From assembly GCA_019321725.1 (NCBI GenBank), contig CM033124.1, forward strand, positions 1,550,001 to 1,614,000: a DNA stretch of 64,000 nt, in the 5' to 3' direction. The notes beneath the pieces are model-generated. The model was not told the DNA's origin and did no database searches. It was given only the letters and a program-made list of their open reading frames with translations. A program made the translations under genes and the position numbers. The number at the start of each line of letters is the position of its first letter. Within the stretch, counting starts at the first letter, position 1. This document shows, piece after piece, positions 35,041-47,197 of this stretch. Origin of the DNA: Paulownia fortunei (taxonomy: Eukaryota; Streptophyta; Magnoliopsida; Lamiales; Paulowniaceae).

Positions 35041-36838
35041 TGTCTTTATTGATGATATTAAGAAACTGTTTCCTAATTTTCATCCCACCAACAAAAGATT
35101 CCACAGTCATACACCACACAAAATGTAGGACATTCCCCTAATTATCAAGATGGGTGATCAATTCTTTATCGACATTTACAAACTTCCATACATGACCAAA
35201 TTGTACAAAATAAACTCATTATTATCCTCAGTGGATTGGAGTCTAAGAAGGCATTATTGTCAGCTTGTAAACTCCTTAAAGTATCATATAAAATGTTTGA
35301 GAATAATAAATATTTGGTAAAATGATTAGGAAGAGAACTTAGAAACTTCTAAAATAAGATGCTAGATCTTGTAGGTTTTGTTGAAAAAAAGTAAAAAGTT
35401 CCTAACTTATACTTGATAAATTCTTTTAGTTTTGACCATATTGATTACAAATTTACACTAACATCTTATTAAAATAAAATCATATTTTATTGAAAAAATT
35501 CAAGAGCTTACTTTTAAAATAAAATTTGATATCTTATAAGCTCTAAAATTATCTTATAAAATTAAAAATTATAAGACCTTTTCAATAAGATTTGTCAAAC
35601 ACGCTTTAAATCAAGTACAATATCATGTATAAGGTTGTTATGGTGCCTCAACTCAAAAGACTAATTTTATACTATAAAATCCTTGGCATTTGTCATTTTT
35701 AATTAGGAATTGATTAATGGGGTTATATGGAGAACTTGTTTTCCAACAAGCACTCACATATATTTACAAGTAGCATACACTAATGTCTATGAAATAAGAC
35801 ATTCCCCTTATGAGAATAAATTATATACATAAATCTATCTAAATTATTAATGTTACATCTTAATGATTCTATGAACGGCTTGAAATAATTTCATTTCAAA
35901 GTCTTGGCTAACATATTTCATGATCGGTATCTTTACCATGTCCAATAGCTATGTATAAGGATCTCATCTAATATAACAAGTATATAAAGGTGAAGAGTGC
36001 ATTTTTTTTTAAAAAAACATTGAATGATATGAAAGTTTCTACAAAAGTATAAAAGACAACCAATTTAATTGACTTGTTGAATATTACTTTAATATCCCCC
36101 ACTTATTAGCCAATTGTTTATATATCTTAGATCCATCTTCTTAAGATACCCTTCGAATACCTTTTGCACGAAGGACTTAGATGGTGTTTTCTTTATTGAG
36201 CAACCTTTTTCATTCTAATATTACCTCTACCTATGATCTCTCGTATTAGATGGTATCACCATAAAAAATGTTTGGACCTCAGATGAAATATTAACTCATT
36301 TTCTTGTATAATCACAACATTGTTATAGCAGTAAATAAATACCAGATCAACAATGCTAAAAATTACACTTATCTCTTAGATAAAGCTCCTTATTCAAATA
36401 ATATTTTTCGCAATATTTTTATTTGACCTTAATTGTTGATTTCGTGGAACTCATCTAGTTAACCCCTAACCATTGATGATGAATACAAACTTAAGTACAA
36501 GCCTCACATCGAACCTGCAAACTAAAGTTATTGAAGCCTACTATTCAAAATTGTCTTTTAAAAATGATTTGAAAGTATAGAACAAATACTCAGCTTGTTT
36601 AAATTGCTATTATATTGTAATTAGCCAAAAATAAATATTTTTCTGTACATACAAATATCTTTAAAATCCACATCATTTGAAAAGACCACCTATATATTTT
36701 TGTAGTTATTTTCTTTAATATCAACAAATTCTTTAGTTGTTGTTTTTTTTTTTAAAAAAGATTTGACTTAATTATCAAAAAATTATTGTTACAAGAGTAT
36801 CCAAACACTTCCGCTATGAATTTGTCTTTCATGTAAAC
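35041..36838. other. AT-rich stretch with retrotransposon-like debris
   Basis: 35640-36100 is the second copy of the dispersed repeat at about 6283-6780. 36110-36440 has the texture of retroelement noncoding DNA (CTTAAGATACCCTTCGAATACC, TAGATGGTATCACC). No gene is supported. Confidence 0.4.
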
Positions 36839-37907
36839 TGTTAGAATCTGTTATCATTTTAAATAATCAATTTAATCAGTTTTTACCTGATTCTTAATAT
36901 TCCAGTTTAATGTTATAACATCAATTAGAACATGAATACAGATGCACAACGAAAATTAAAATTAACACCAATAATTTTAACGAGGTTTGGATATCAAATA
37001 TCCTACTTTTCGAGGCCACACCCAAAGAGAAAACAATCCACAATCAGTGAAGAAATTACACAATACAGTCAATGGGTTTATAAAACAAAACTAAAGGCTC
37101 CCTCTTTGTTTTGATATCGGTCTTGTATTGTTTTTACTAATGGACTTATTTGCGAGATTTCCTCGACTTTGAATCTGCTTCATTGAAATTCTTTCAATGC
37201 TGAATCCCTTCAGACAACAAAGCGATTTCTCCCAAAAACTCACCTCCTTCTCCTGAATGATATATAATGGATATTGGCGTCCTCTCCCAAAAATTTACCT
37301 CATTCTCCCTAAGTATGTTCAATGGCAATATTCCAACAACATTTGGAACACACGTGTAACTCCAGAATACTTTGTAGCTTTGGCTTTTGATCATTGATCT
37401 CTGATTTCTGGAGCTTGGAATCTGCTGCTTTAAGTCTGAATATAGTTTATGAAAATTGCAATATCAAACTAAAGAAAAAGTGTGTTTAAATAGACATCTT
37501 TCAATTAGTTTTCTAATTAACTATATAGAAAATTACCTATTCAAGAAAACTTTCATAACACAAACTTTCTATGTGTAAATAAAGCATTCAATTACAACTC
37601 AAATCCCTACTCTAAATAACAAGATTCGGACACTTAATCTTGGTAGAAAATCAACCGGTTTGCAATAGAAGCTTTCTTTAATTTTGATTCATTCGGATAA
37701 GACAAGTGCAAGATCTTTATTCCAACATGGTAGGTATGTAGAATCCTCATCCTACAAGGAAACAAATTACAAAAGTTAGTCTTACACTAAAATTCTCATT
37801 AAAAACATGGAAACTTTAACTTACCATAATTAGACAAATCAATTAAATTCAATTTGTATTTTGCACAAATATTGCTAATAAATAATAATTAAGTCATGGA
37901 CTTAACA
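36839..37907 (-). repeat. 3' LTR of the copia element
   Basis: Starts TGTTAGAATCTGTTATC and ends GGACTTAACA on the + strand. It is collinear with the right LTR (AATTAGAACATGAATACA, AACACGTGTAACTCC, CCCTACTCTAAATAAC). Dispersed substitutions between the two copies show that the insertion is not recent. Confidence 0.92.
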
Positions 37908-37922
37908 ATCTCCCCCTTTGGC
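37908..37922 (-). other. Polypurine tract of the copia element
   Basis: Read on the minus strand it is CCAAAGGGGGAGAT directly before the LTR start TGTTAA. This is the usual copia plus-strand primer and fixes the element's orientation. Confidence 0.85.
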
Positions 37923-38656
37923 ATTTTTGTCAAAATCAAATTTACTTACCTTAATCTATCAGAGTATGTTCAAAATGAATGCTCTAACATAGAATAAAAC
38001 ATGATCATGTAATCCTGCAGAACATTGAAGTGAACTTCAATTGGAACATGTTGTCAATAGAATGACCTACACTTCAGAGCAAAATATTCCAATTTTGCAA
38101 AATAGAAAGTGTTAACATTATTGCAGGCCATAACCAAAAATAAAGAAATTCAAAAATTGATTGTTCAAAGAAAATCAATAATCAAACTTCACAAAAACTC
38201 TCCCTTAATCAAAGAAACTACCCCTCAAGCAAGTAATCATTGTGGCTTCCCATGGAAAGAACATGTGGCAGCAGCGACACATATGCCAACATTTCTACGC
38301 CCAACAGCAACAGTAGTATACTTCCCGTTTTTGGCAAAAATGGGCAAAGGGCCCCAAAAGAGTCTGAGAGGACTCAGAATCAGTCTCAGAAGAACTTGCA
38401 GCAACATCAGGATTAAGGTTAGTTGCATACTATTTTTCCTTCATTTGAGCAAGCAACTCTAGAATCTTTTTCTCTTTGGCAATGGACTGCTTGATTTGCT
38501 CACACACCTCATGCAAATGCTTCTCAAGATAAGCATAATAATCCACAGTATGAGCAAAAGTAGGAGCAATAGAAGGTGATATTCCAACATACTCTAGAAT
38601 ATCAACTGGACATCTAGATTAAGATCATTCACATGCCTTTCAAATGTGATTATTTC

Positions 38657-40069
38657 CTAAGTGATACTGGAAGCCTTCCTAGGTGTTTGCAAAATCTCTC
38701 TTCTATCTTTCTCAAACCCTTGAGTAATTAAGAAATTAAATATCAATAAGGGAAAAGGTAAACTCCCATGTGTAGTCTTTACTTCTACATGGTTCAATAT
38801 GGTTTTAATAATGTTCTTGCCAAAGTCAAATGTGTGATCCGTACCAACATAATAAAGAAGTAGAGCTTGATCCTTAGTAATGACTATGTGATTTGAAGTA
38901 GGAATCTAGTTTGTCATGGTAACCTTATGCAAAATAGCATATTTGAGAGTAAGTGAAACAACTGGAAAATTTGTGACCTCAGTAGGCCATGATTCAACCT
39001 TATTTCCAGTAAGGATTCTATCCACCAAATCTAAATCACTAAGAGGTTCAACATCATTCGCAAGTGGAATACCTAGAAATGCATTAATCAAATCTGTAGT
39101 GAAAAAGTAAATCCTATTCCTCACAAATATTTGCCCAGACTTGGCAAAGTCTAGCATAACTAAAGTGGAGTGCAAGTTGGCATAGAACTCATAAACTACA
39201 GTGGGAACAAAGGATTTCATGTTCATCATAGTTTTCATGAAGTTTCTTTCCTCAAGTAATTTATCTAATCCCCATTTCACAAACTCTTTCAACTTAATGG
39301 ATCTTTCAGACAACAGCTTTTTCTTGGATACAAACTTCCACGTATCTCTAGTATCAACAGTGTAAAAGTTAGGGGAAAAGGTTATGCTTATCTCAATTGG
39401 TTCATCTCCCAAAGCTGGTCCAAGAGTAGAGTCTCCAGAATCAAAATGAGACAGATTAACAATTGGAGTTCCAGCAGTAGATTGTTCAGGCACAAAGTCT
39501 GGATCAGGATTGCTTTGGATTGGTCGTGTTCCAGACGATGTTGGAACATGACTAACAATATGTCCAAAAGAAGTACTCATTTGATGAACAAGAGTTTAAA
39601 TGGAACTAAAGGATGTAGAGCGAGCCTCAGCATGTGCGGGAATAAGGAAATGAGGTTGTGCAATGAGAGAATGAGCAACATATGGTTTAGGTTCAGCCAC
39701 TATACCATGTTCTATGTTTATCAAAACTACAGTAGCATCAGTAGTATCCCCTAATGAGGTAGTAGGAGTATGGAATGAGAAATCTTTATTCTAAAGGATT
39801 GAGCGATGGAGCAACTAGATTATACTCACCAATAGTACCAGCAGCTATAGAGTCTGGAATCGGTTCAGAAACTAGTTTAGGGACATGTTCTGAAACTTAT
39901 TCCTCCATTGGAGATGGTTCAGGTTGCACACACCCCTTCTCTTCACACCAAATGGTTCGCCATTTTCTTTTCTCTTCTTGGAAAGAACCTTCTTTCTCAA
40001 ATTTGCAAATGTTTCATATTTGAATGTTGTCATCTTGTGATTCTGGAGAAAAAAATTTGCAAGAAACAT
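38657..40069 (-). pseudogene. Extra ORF downstream of pol (plant transposon-protein domain)
   Basis: The longest open piece (38906-39580, 224 codons) contains FVPTVVYEFYANLHSTL, GQIFVRNRIYFFTTDLINAFLG and, after a single TAG at 38906-38908, continues in the same frame to about 38657 with LLLYYVGTDHTFDFGKNII and GSLPFPLLIFNFLITQG. This pattern fits the 'putative plant transposon protein' family (Pfam PF20167). A basic N-terminal part (KKVLSKKRKENGEP) lies near 39940-40069, separated by frame breaks. Some copia elements of the Sirevirus type carry an extra, sometimes envelope-like, ORF here. I see no signal peptide or membrane segments, so an envelope role is not supported. Confidence 0.6.
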
Positions 40070-40169
40070 AACAAAAATAGAGTAGAAAAGTATGGAGGAA
40101 GAAAGAAAATTTTTTATTACAGGGTTTCAATGCTGGAACATGGGGGTAAAAATTCATTTTTATAGTGTA

Positions 40170-41050
40170 GCTCTAATTTTTTTCCCTTCTTAAGTGACAT
40201 GTGCTAATAAAATTCCCTCCAATTTAATAAAATGACCCTTGGAATTCACAGACCACTAACCCATCTCTTCTATTTATTAGGAGTTTTCGAAATTCGAAAT
40301 AGTGATAGCAGAATCATGTTCCAACATGACTTATTCCCTACACTTTCATACTTATCCAAGGAAATTGATTCAAAAAGGCAAAATAAAAATCCAAAAATCA
40401 TGCCTAAATGTTGGAATATAAACCGTACACAAAATGAATCATATAAATTTAAACATGCAATTTTTAGATTTCACAAGTCCTAATTCCAAAATATCAGTAA
40501 GGAAATTTAAACTAAAATCCGTTTTGCTATCAAACTCAAGAATAATTGCAGATTTTTTATTCCATATTTTTTTAAAATTATTATTATGCCAAAAATTAGC
40601 ATTTTTTTATTCATTTAGCACAAATCATTGTTCTTATCAGAGTTTGAACATCCAATGAAAACACGAATTTAGTCAGTCAGTAGCTTTCACTCTAATTCAA
40701 GGGTAGCTTTTTCTCACAGTAGATCGTTCTCTAGATATTTGTAATACTTAGGCCCAGATTACTCATAAGTAGCTTTCACTCCATTAAGTTAGATAGTTTT
40801 ATCTATCAAAGGTCTTCATGTTCTCATGTTTAATATAAAGATCAATATTATGTGAAACATCTTTGACAAATATTCAAGTTCAATACCAAAGCAGACCAAG
40901 TTGTCATTCCAAACTAATATTCCAAAACTAAACTCTTTAAAAAAAAATTTAAGACTCGCAAAGCAATATGCCTAATGCAAATCCTAAAATATTGTTGGAA
41001 CATAAATTGATGATACTCTATGCTTCATGATGTCCCAACATTGGAGTTGA
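40170..41050. other. Copia internal noncoding or decayed segment
   Basis: Lies between the extra ORF and RNase H. The phrase GTAGCTTTCACTC occurs near 40681 and 40771. No domain is recognised. Confidence 0.4.
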
Positions 41051-41057
41051 ACATGCA

Positions 41058-41700
41058 TTACAGAACATAAACACCCAAGGACTTTCTCAATATAATGAAC
41101 CTTTGAGCATCACTGGCCTTGGTAAATATGTCAGCCAGTTGGTTATCAATTGTAACATATTCTATCATCACAGTTCCACTTTCAACCAACTCTATAATAA
41201 AATGATGACGTATGTTAATGTGTTTTATTCTAGAATATTGAACTGAATTTTTGGAAATATTTATAGCACTCTTATTTTCACAAAACGCACAAACAGACTC
41301 TTTCACAATTCCATAGTTAGCAAGTATTTGCATCATATATAGGAGTTGTGAACTACAATTCCCATAAACAATGTACTTAGACTCAGTAATTGATAAGGGC
41401 ACACAGTTTTGTTTCTTACTAAACCATGATATGAGATTATTACCAAGAAAGAAACAACCACTTGATGTGATTTTACGATCATCAATGTCTCCTGCCCAAT
41501 CTACTTTACTGTATCCTGCAGGATTTATATTAGTATCATTGGAGTACCAAATACAATAATCAAATGTAGCATTCATATATCTAATAATCCATTTAACGGC
41601 TTTTAGATGTGACTCATTCGGATTGTATTGGTACCTAGTACAAACACCAACACTATAGTAAATATCAGGTCTAGAAGCAGTAAGATATAGAAAACTGCCA
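41058..41700 (-). pseudogene. Copia RNase H domain remnant
   Basis: The 172-codon open piece (41058-41576) has the copia RNase H pattern: VDWAGDIDDRKITSSGCFFLG, WFSKKQNCVPLSITESKY, NKSAINISKN, IKHINIRHHFI, ENQLADIFTKA-like DNQLADIFTKA. The usual catalytic aspartate in the CDNxSA motif is glutamate here (CENKSA). Coding similarity extends right to 41700 (SFLYLTASRPDI). Part of the broken pol gene. Confidence 0.8.
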
Positions 41701-43715
41701 TCAATTTTATGCTTAGAGGTTAACCTAAAAACTATATCATCTATATAAACATGTGCAACTCGATCATTTGATGAAGATTATTTTATCAACACTCCCTCTT
41801 TTATAGCTATTATTGACAATAAAGATTGTTAAATGTTCATACCAAGCTCTAGGAGCTTGTTTCAATCTGTATAAGGTCATTTGCAATTTATAGACATGGT
41901 TATGATGATGTGGATCCTCAAAACTCTTAGGCTGCTCAGCATAGGTTCTTCACTCAGAAACCATTTAAGAAAGCACTCTTGATATCCATTTGATACAATT
42001 TAAAATTCATCAAGCATGCAATGGCCAAAAATAACCTAACTAACTCTAATCTAGCTACGAAGGTAAAGGTTTCATCAAAATCAATTCCCTCAATTTGAGT
42101 GTAACCTTGTGTAACTAACCTAGTTTTATTCCTTATAATACTACCAAACTCATGAGTTTTGTTCTTAAAAATCCATTTGGTACTATTGCATTTGAGTCTT
42201 TAGGTCTAGGAACTAGAGTTCATACATCATTTCTAACAAATTGACATAACTTCTCTTGCATAACATGAACCTAAAATTCATCTTTAGGTGCTCCATTGAC
42301 ATTTTTTGGTTCAATGGAGGAAGTATAACAAATGTACCTCACCATGTTAATATTTGTTCAACAAACTCATCAATTTTATGCTTAGAGATTGACCTAAAAA
42401 CTATATCATCCATATAAACCTGTGCAATTCGAACATTTGATGAACATCATTATCAACACTCCATCTTTTATAACCCTTATTGACAAGAGAGTTTGCTAAC
42501 CATTCATACCAAGCTCTAGGAGCTTGTTTCAATCTATACAAGGCCTTTTGCAATTTATATATGGTTAGAATGATATGGATTCTCAAAACCCTAAGGTTGT
42601 TCAACATAGGCTTCTTCATTCAAAAACTATTTAAAAAAGCACTCTTGACATCTATTTGATACAATTTGAAATTCATCAAGCATGCAATGGCCAAAAGTAA
42701 CCTAACTGACTCTAACCTAGCTACGAGGGTAAAGGTTTCATCAAAATCAATTCCCTTAATTTGATTGTAACCTTGTGTAACCAACCTAGTTTTGTTCCTT
42801 ATAATATTCTCAAACTCATCGATTTTGTTCTTAAAAATCCATTTAGTATCTATTATATTTGAGTCTTTAGTCTTGGAACTAGAGTCCATATATCATTTAT
42901 AACAAATTAACCTAACTTCTCTTGTATAGCATGAACCTAAAATATATCTTTAAGTGCTGTATTAACATTTTTTGGTTCAATAAAGGAAGTATAACAGACG
43001 TACCTCACCATGTTAGACATTTGTTCAACAAACTCATCAATTTTATGCTTAGAGGTTGATCTAAAAAACTATATCATCCACATAAATATGTGAAATTCGA
43101 ACATTTGATGAACATCATTTTATCAACACTCCCTCTTTTATAGCCCTTATTGATAAAAAAAAGTTTGCAAAATACCAAACTCTAGGAGCTTGTTTTAATC
43201 TACACAAGCCTTTTTGCAATTTATAGACATGGTTAGGATGATGTGGATCCTCAAAACTCTTAGGTTGTTCAACATAGGCTTCTTAATTCAAAAACTATTT
43301 AAGAAAGCACTCTTGACATCCATTTGATACAATTTGAAATTCATCAAGCATGCAATGGTCAAAAGTATCCTAACTGACTCTAACCTAGCTACAAGGGCAA
43401 AGGTTTTATTAAAATCAATTCCCTCAATTTGAGTGTAACTTTGTGCAACCAACCTAGTTTTGTTCCTTGCAATATTTCCAAACTCATTAGTTTTGTTCCT
43501 TGCAATATTTCCAAACTCATTAGTTTTGTTCTTAAAAATTCATTTGGTACTTATTATATTTGAGTCTTTAGGTCTAGGAACGAGAGTCAATACATCATTC
43601 CTAACAAATTAACCTAACTCCTCTTGCATAGCATGAACTCAAAATTTATCTTTAAGTGCTCCATTCATATTTTTTGGTTCAATAGAGAAAGTATAGCAGA
43701 CATAGCTCACCATGT
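41701..43715 (-). pseudogene. Copia reverse transcriptase region in three tandem copies
   Basis: Copies start (on the + strand) at about 41701, 42370 and 43037, offsets 669 and 667. Each carries the RT block from WIFKNKIDEF through GIDFDETF, LYQ(I/M)DVKSAFLN, KLQKALY.LKQAPRAWYE to the catalytic box. The box reads YIDD (41736-41747), YMDD (42405-42416) and YVDD (43073-43084). Each copy has its own stops and shifts. A single RT is the family norm, so this is a local triplication after or during insertion. Confidence 0.85.
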
Positions 43716-43737
43716 CTCTATAATTGAGTTTAAGTTT

Positions 43738-44052
43738 TTACCTTGTTTTTATCCCATTAGAAAGAGTCCCAATTACCTGATCTACAGGGCGATTCTTTTG
43801 GATTTCAGCAGGTGAATCTCTTTTAGGTGAATCTGGATCTTCAGAACTTTTTGTTCCATCCGATGTCAGAACATCAATTTGAACATTAGGTAGAACATCA
43901 TGCTTGTCAGTTTTCTTAGTTTCTATAGAATTCAGTATTTTACCATCTTCTTTAGTAAAGCTAATTATCTCCTCTTCCTTAGAGAATTCTGTAAAATTAG
44001 AAAAATCATCAATAACCACATTTGATGATTCCATAATAGTTTGAGTCCTCAT
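43738..44052 (-). pseudogene. Copia integrase-RT linker
   Basis: An open piece rich in Asp, Glu and Ser ends with PAEIQKNRPVDQVIGTLSNGIKTR. This is the variable linker ahead of the RT in copia polyproteins. It is open but isolated by stops on both sides. Confidence 0.65.
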
Positions 44053-44229
44053 GTTTCACACGATAGGCTCTACTGTTAGTGGAATATCCCAAAAAGACTC
44101 TCCCATCACTTTTTGTATCAAACTTACCTAACTGATCACAATCATTAAGTATAAAGTACTTAGTACAAAAAATATAAAAATAGTTGAGGTTTGGTTTCTT
44201 ACATTATCAGTGTTCATAAGGGGTCTTTC

Positions 44230-44810
44230 CATGTCTTAAGTGAACTCTATTGGAGATGTAACAAGTAGTATTAATAGCTTCAACCCACAACCTTTGAGCC
44301 AATTTCTTAAAATTAAGCATAACTCATGCCATTTCTTGCAAAGTCTAATTATTTCTCTCAACCACACTATTCTATTGAGGAGTCTTGGGGGTTGAAAACT
44401 CATGAGTAATTCCATGCTTATCATAATAATTAGCAAAATTAGTGTTATCAAATTCTTTTCCATGGTCACTTCTAATCCTAACAATATCACTTATTTCACT
44501 GTTTTTCTCATTTTCAATCTTGCATAGAGTTTCTTAACAACATGAAAAGTTTCAAATTTTGCTCTTAAAAAGTTAACCCAAGTGTACATCAAGAAATCAT
44601 CTACACACACAAATACGTACTTCTTACCTCCAATGCTTTCAACATGTATAGGACCCATCAGATCCATATGAAGAAGTTTTAGGTTCTATGTCGTACCTAC
44701 ATCTTGGAACATGGAATGAGATTCCTATTTCAGTTTTCCTAATTGGCAAGGTCCACAGATTCTATCCTTTTTCTTACTCAATTTTGGTATTCCCAACTGT
44801 ACCTGTATTT
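44230..44810 (-). pseudogene. Copia integrase core remnant
   Basis: Pieces in order on the minus strand: LLHMDLMGPIHV (first Asp, about 44650-44672), YVFVCVDDF (about 44585-44615), RSDHGKEFDN, HEFSTPKTPQ, and NSVVERNN carrying the catalytic Glu near 44356. Two in-frame TAG codons flank the Glu motif. The D,D,E triad itself is still readable. Upstream (about 44690-44810) are remains of the GAG-pre-integrase segment. Confidence 0.75.
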
Positions 44811-45029
44811 TCAAGTTTAATCAAACTTTTGAAATTTAAATGCCCAAGTATTTGGAGTCAAATCTCAGTTTCATTGTGAGTAATGTTCAAACATGTCATC
44901 TGGTGTTCTAACAAGTAACAATTATTTGTTAATTTTTTACCTGTTAAAACACAATAGTTAGTATCATCAAAGACCTAACATAAATCTTTTGTAAAATAAA
45001 CAAACAGATTTTGATTACATAATTGACTT

Positions 45030-45300
45030 ATACTAATCAAGTTTACCTTAAAATATTCAATCAATAGCATATTTTTCAGCCTAGGTAAACATTTGACATT
45101 AAGTGTACCTTTACCAAGAATTCATCCAGTCACACCATCCCTAAAAGTCACACTACCCTTCTTAATACTTTGAAAATTTGATAAGTTATTTTTATTACTA
45201 GTCATGTACCTAGAACAACCACTATCAAAGTACCAAGATTCACAAATAGATGCTTTCAAGGATATATTTGCAACATTACACCTAAGATCAGACTTTCTAA
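45030..45300 (-). pseudogene. Copia aspartic protease remnant
   Basis: Minus-strand reading gives SWYFDSGCSRYMTSN with the active-site triplet D-S-G at 45218-45226. It is followed by KGSVTFRDGVTG and a stretch ending in NLISISQLC. The frame is interrupted, so no active enzyme is expected. Confidence 0.7.
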
Positions 45301-45445
45301 TCTAACTTTTATGTGGAAAATCATCTTTCAGTTGGATCTTAATCTTTGGTGTATGTTTAGGAGCGGATTTTGATACATGTTCAAACTTTCTAGAAAATGA
45401 TGTTCTGACATACTTTCCATTCCAGAGGTCCTTTTTTAATTTGAA

Positions 45446-45760
45446 GCACCTAGGACGTATATGACCGGGAATGTAGCAGTAATGGCAGATAGTTACAAAC
45501 TTTTTTGGCCGAGGTTTATGAAAAAACTTTTTCTTACCAATATCAAAGATAGAGGATTTTGCTTCAATACGAATTCATACTTTGATTTGAAATTCTTCTT
45601 TGTATTTAAACACTCACTAGTATAACCAAGGCCTTGATGATTTCCTTCAACTTGTCCAGTAGAGAGGAATTCATCAAGTTTTGCTTTACTAGTGTTCATT
45701 TTAGACAAAGAAGTTTGTGACTTTTTCAACTCAACAAGAGTGTCATTGAGCATCTTATTC
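45446..45760 (-). pseudogene. Copia gag C-terminal part with intact zinc knuckle
   Basis: The open piece 45493-45753 (LNDTLVELKKSQTSLSKMN..., STGQVEGNHQGLGY) is followed, after a frame change, by ICHYCYIPGHIRPRCFKLKKDL. The CX2CX4HX4C ligands are all present at 45446-45487. A second knuckle in the gag proper is decayed. Confidence 0.7.
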
Positions 45761-46221
45761 TTCTCGGCAATCTAGGGTTTACAATGTTCCAACTCATGTT
45801 CTAACTCCACTTTTTGACATGAAAGCTCAACAACATGTTCCTCAAGTGACTTGTTAGTCTTATTGATTTCAAGCTATTTTTGGTACATCTGGTTGTACAC
45901 CTTCTCGATCTCCTCAAGGCTTAGTTTATCACCATCATTATCATCACTGTTGCAGTCAGAATCATCATCAATTGAAAAGTTTTGAACAACTTTTTCTTTA
46001 CCTTTGAAGTAGTGTTAGTATTGGCTTCAGAAATACGCGATGTTCTATCTGATGTTCCAATATAACTTGTGACAAGCATTTTCTAGATTAGACAATTGCA
46101 TGTTGTTTAGTACTTAAAGCAACATGATTGCTCACAACATCATCATTTTCTTCCTGGTTGTCCTCTGATTCAGCATCACTCTATGTTATGTTTAGTGATT
46201 TCCCCTTCTTCTTAAGAGTGT

Positions 46222-47095
46222 TTGCATATTTTGATTGGATATATCCATAGCCTTTACACTCTCTGCATTGGATCCATTTGTCTTTTCTGTCATTACAAAA
46301 TAAAGAATGATTAGAAGCACTTTTATTTTTAGAAACATCAAAATTCTTACATCATTTAGATTTTTGGTTTTTCATCTTTTTCAAGAACTTTTCAAAGTTT
46401 TTGGTAAGTAGAACTAATGGATCAATCATGTCCTGAACATTAGTTTGAACAACATTTTCGGTTTTCTGAGCTTCAACTTGCAAAGCAATTTCCTTGTCTT
46501 TTTGTCGTTTATTTTGTTTTAAATTCATTTCAAAGTTTTGTAGTGAGTCATCAAGACGCATTTTGGTTACATCCTTAGTCTCCTCAATGGCAGTAACTTT
46601 GTAAACAAATCTATCAGGTAGGGATCTTATCGTTTTCCTCTCCACCTTTGTGTCATCATACTTTTCTTCTACGGCATGGGCCTCATTCGCAATGTCACAA
46701 AGCTTAGCATTGAAGTCAGTAATGGTTTTGTTCTCTTCCATTCTAAGGTCTTCAAATCTGAAAACTAACATGTGTAGCTTTGAAAGTCAGACGGATGCAG
46801 TTCCTTCATAGGTTACTTGAAGTATGTCTCATGTTTCCTTTACAGTTTCACATATTGCAATCAGCCTGAATTGGTTTGAGTCAACAACAATAAAAATAGC
46901 ATTCAAGAATTTGGAATTACTGTTTACAAGTTCGTCTTCAGCAGAAGTCCATAAAGATTCCAGTTTGGAGATAACTTTTTTACTCTCATCCTCCATGATA
47001 GGATGTGTCCAACCATTAACAACTAATCACCATGCTTTCTCATCAATGGACTTGACAAAAGCTCTCATCCTAGCCTTTTAATATGAGTAGTTGGA
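46222..47095 (-). pseudogene. Copia gag remnant
   Basis: The 139-codon open piece 46352-46771 has the copia gag (UBN2-type) pattern RFEDLRMEENKTITDFNAKL, SLPDRFVYKVTAIEE, FEMNLKQNKRQ. Similarity extends right to about 47090 (SKFLNAIFIVVDSNQFRLIA). At 46222-46275 the zinc knuckle reads CRECKGYGYIQSKY, with tyrosine replacing both the third (His) and fourth (Cys) ligands. Stops and shifts separate the parts. Confidence 0.75.
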
Positions 47096-47197
47096 CCCGT
47101 CCAACAGTGGTAGACATGTAAATGAGCCTCCTTTATGTAGGATATTTATATCTGTACCTAAAAATGACAACTAATTAGTCCAAGATCTAATTAAGTG

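Noticed and set aside
38109..38462. 117-codon + strand frame in the copia element
   Set aside because: Antisense to the decayed 3' end of the element; no family pattern.
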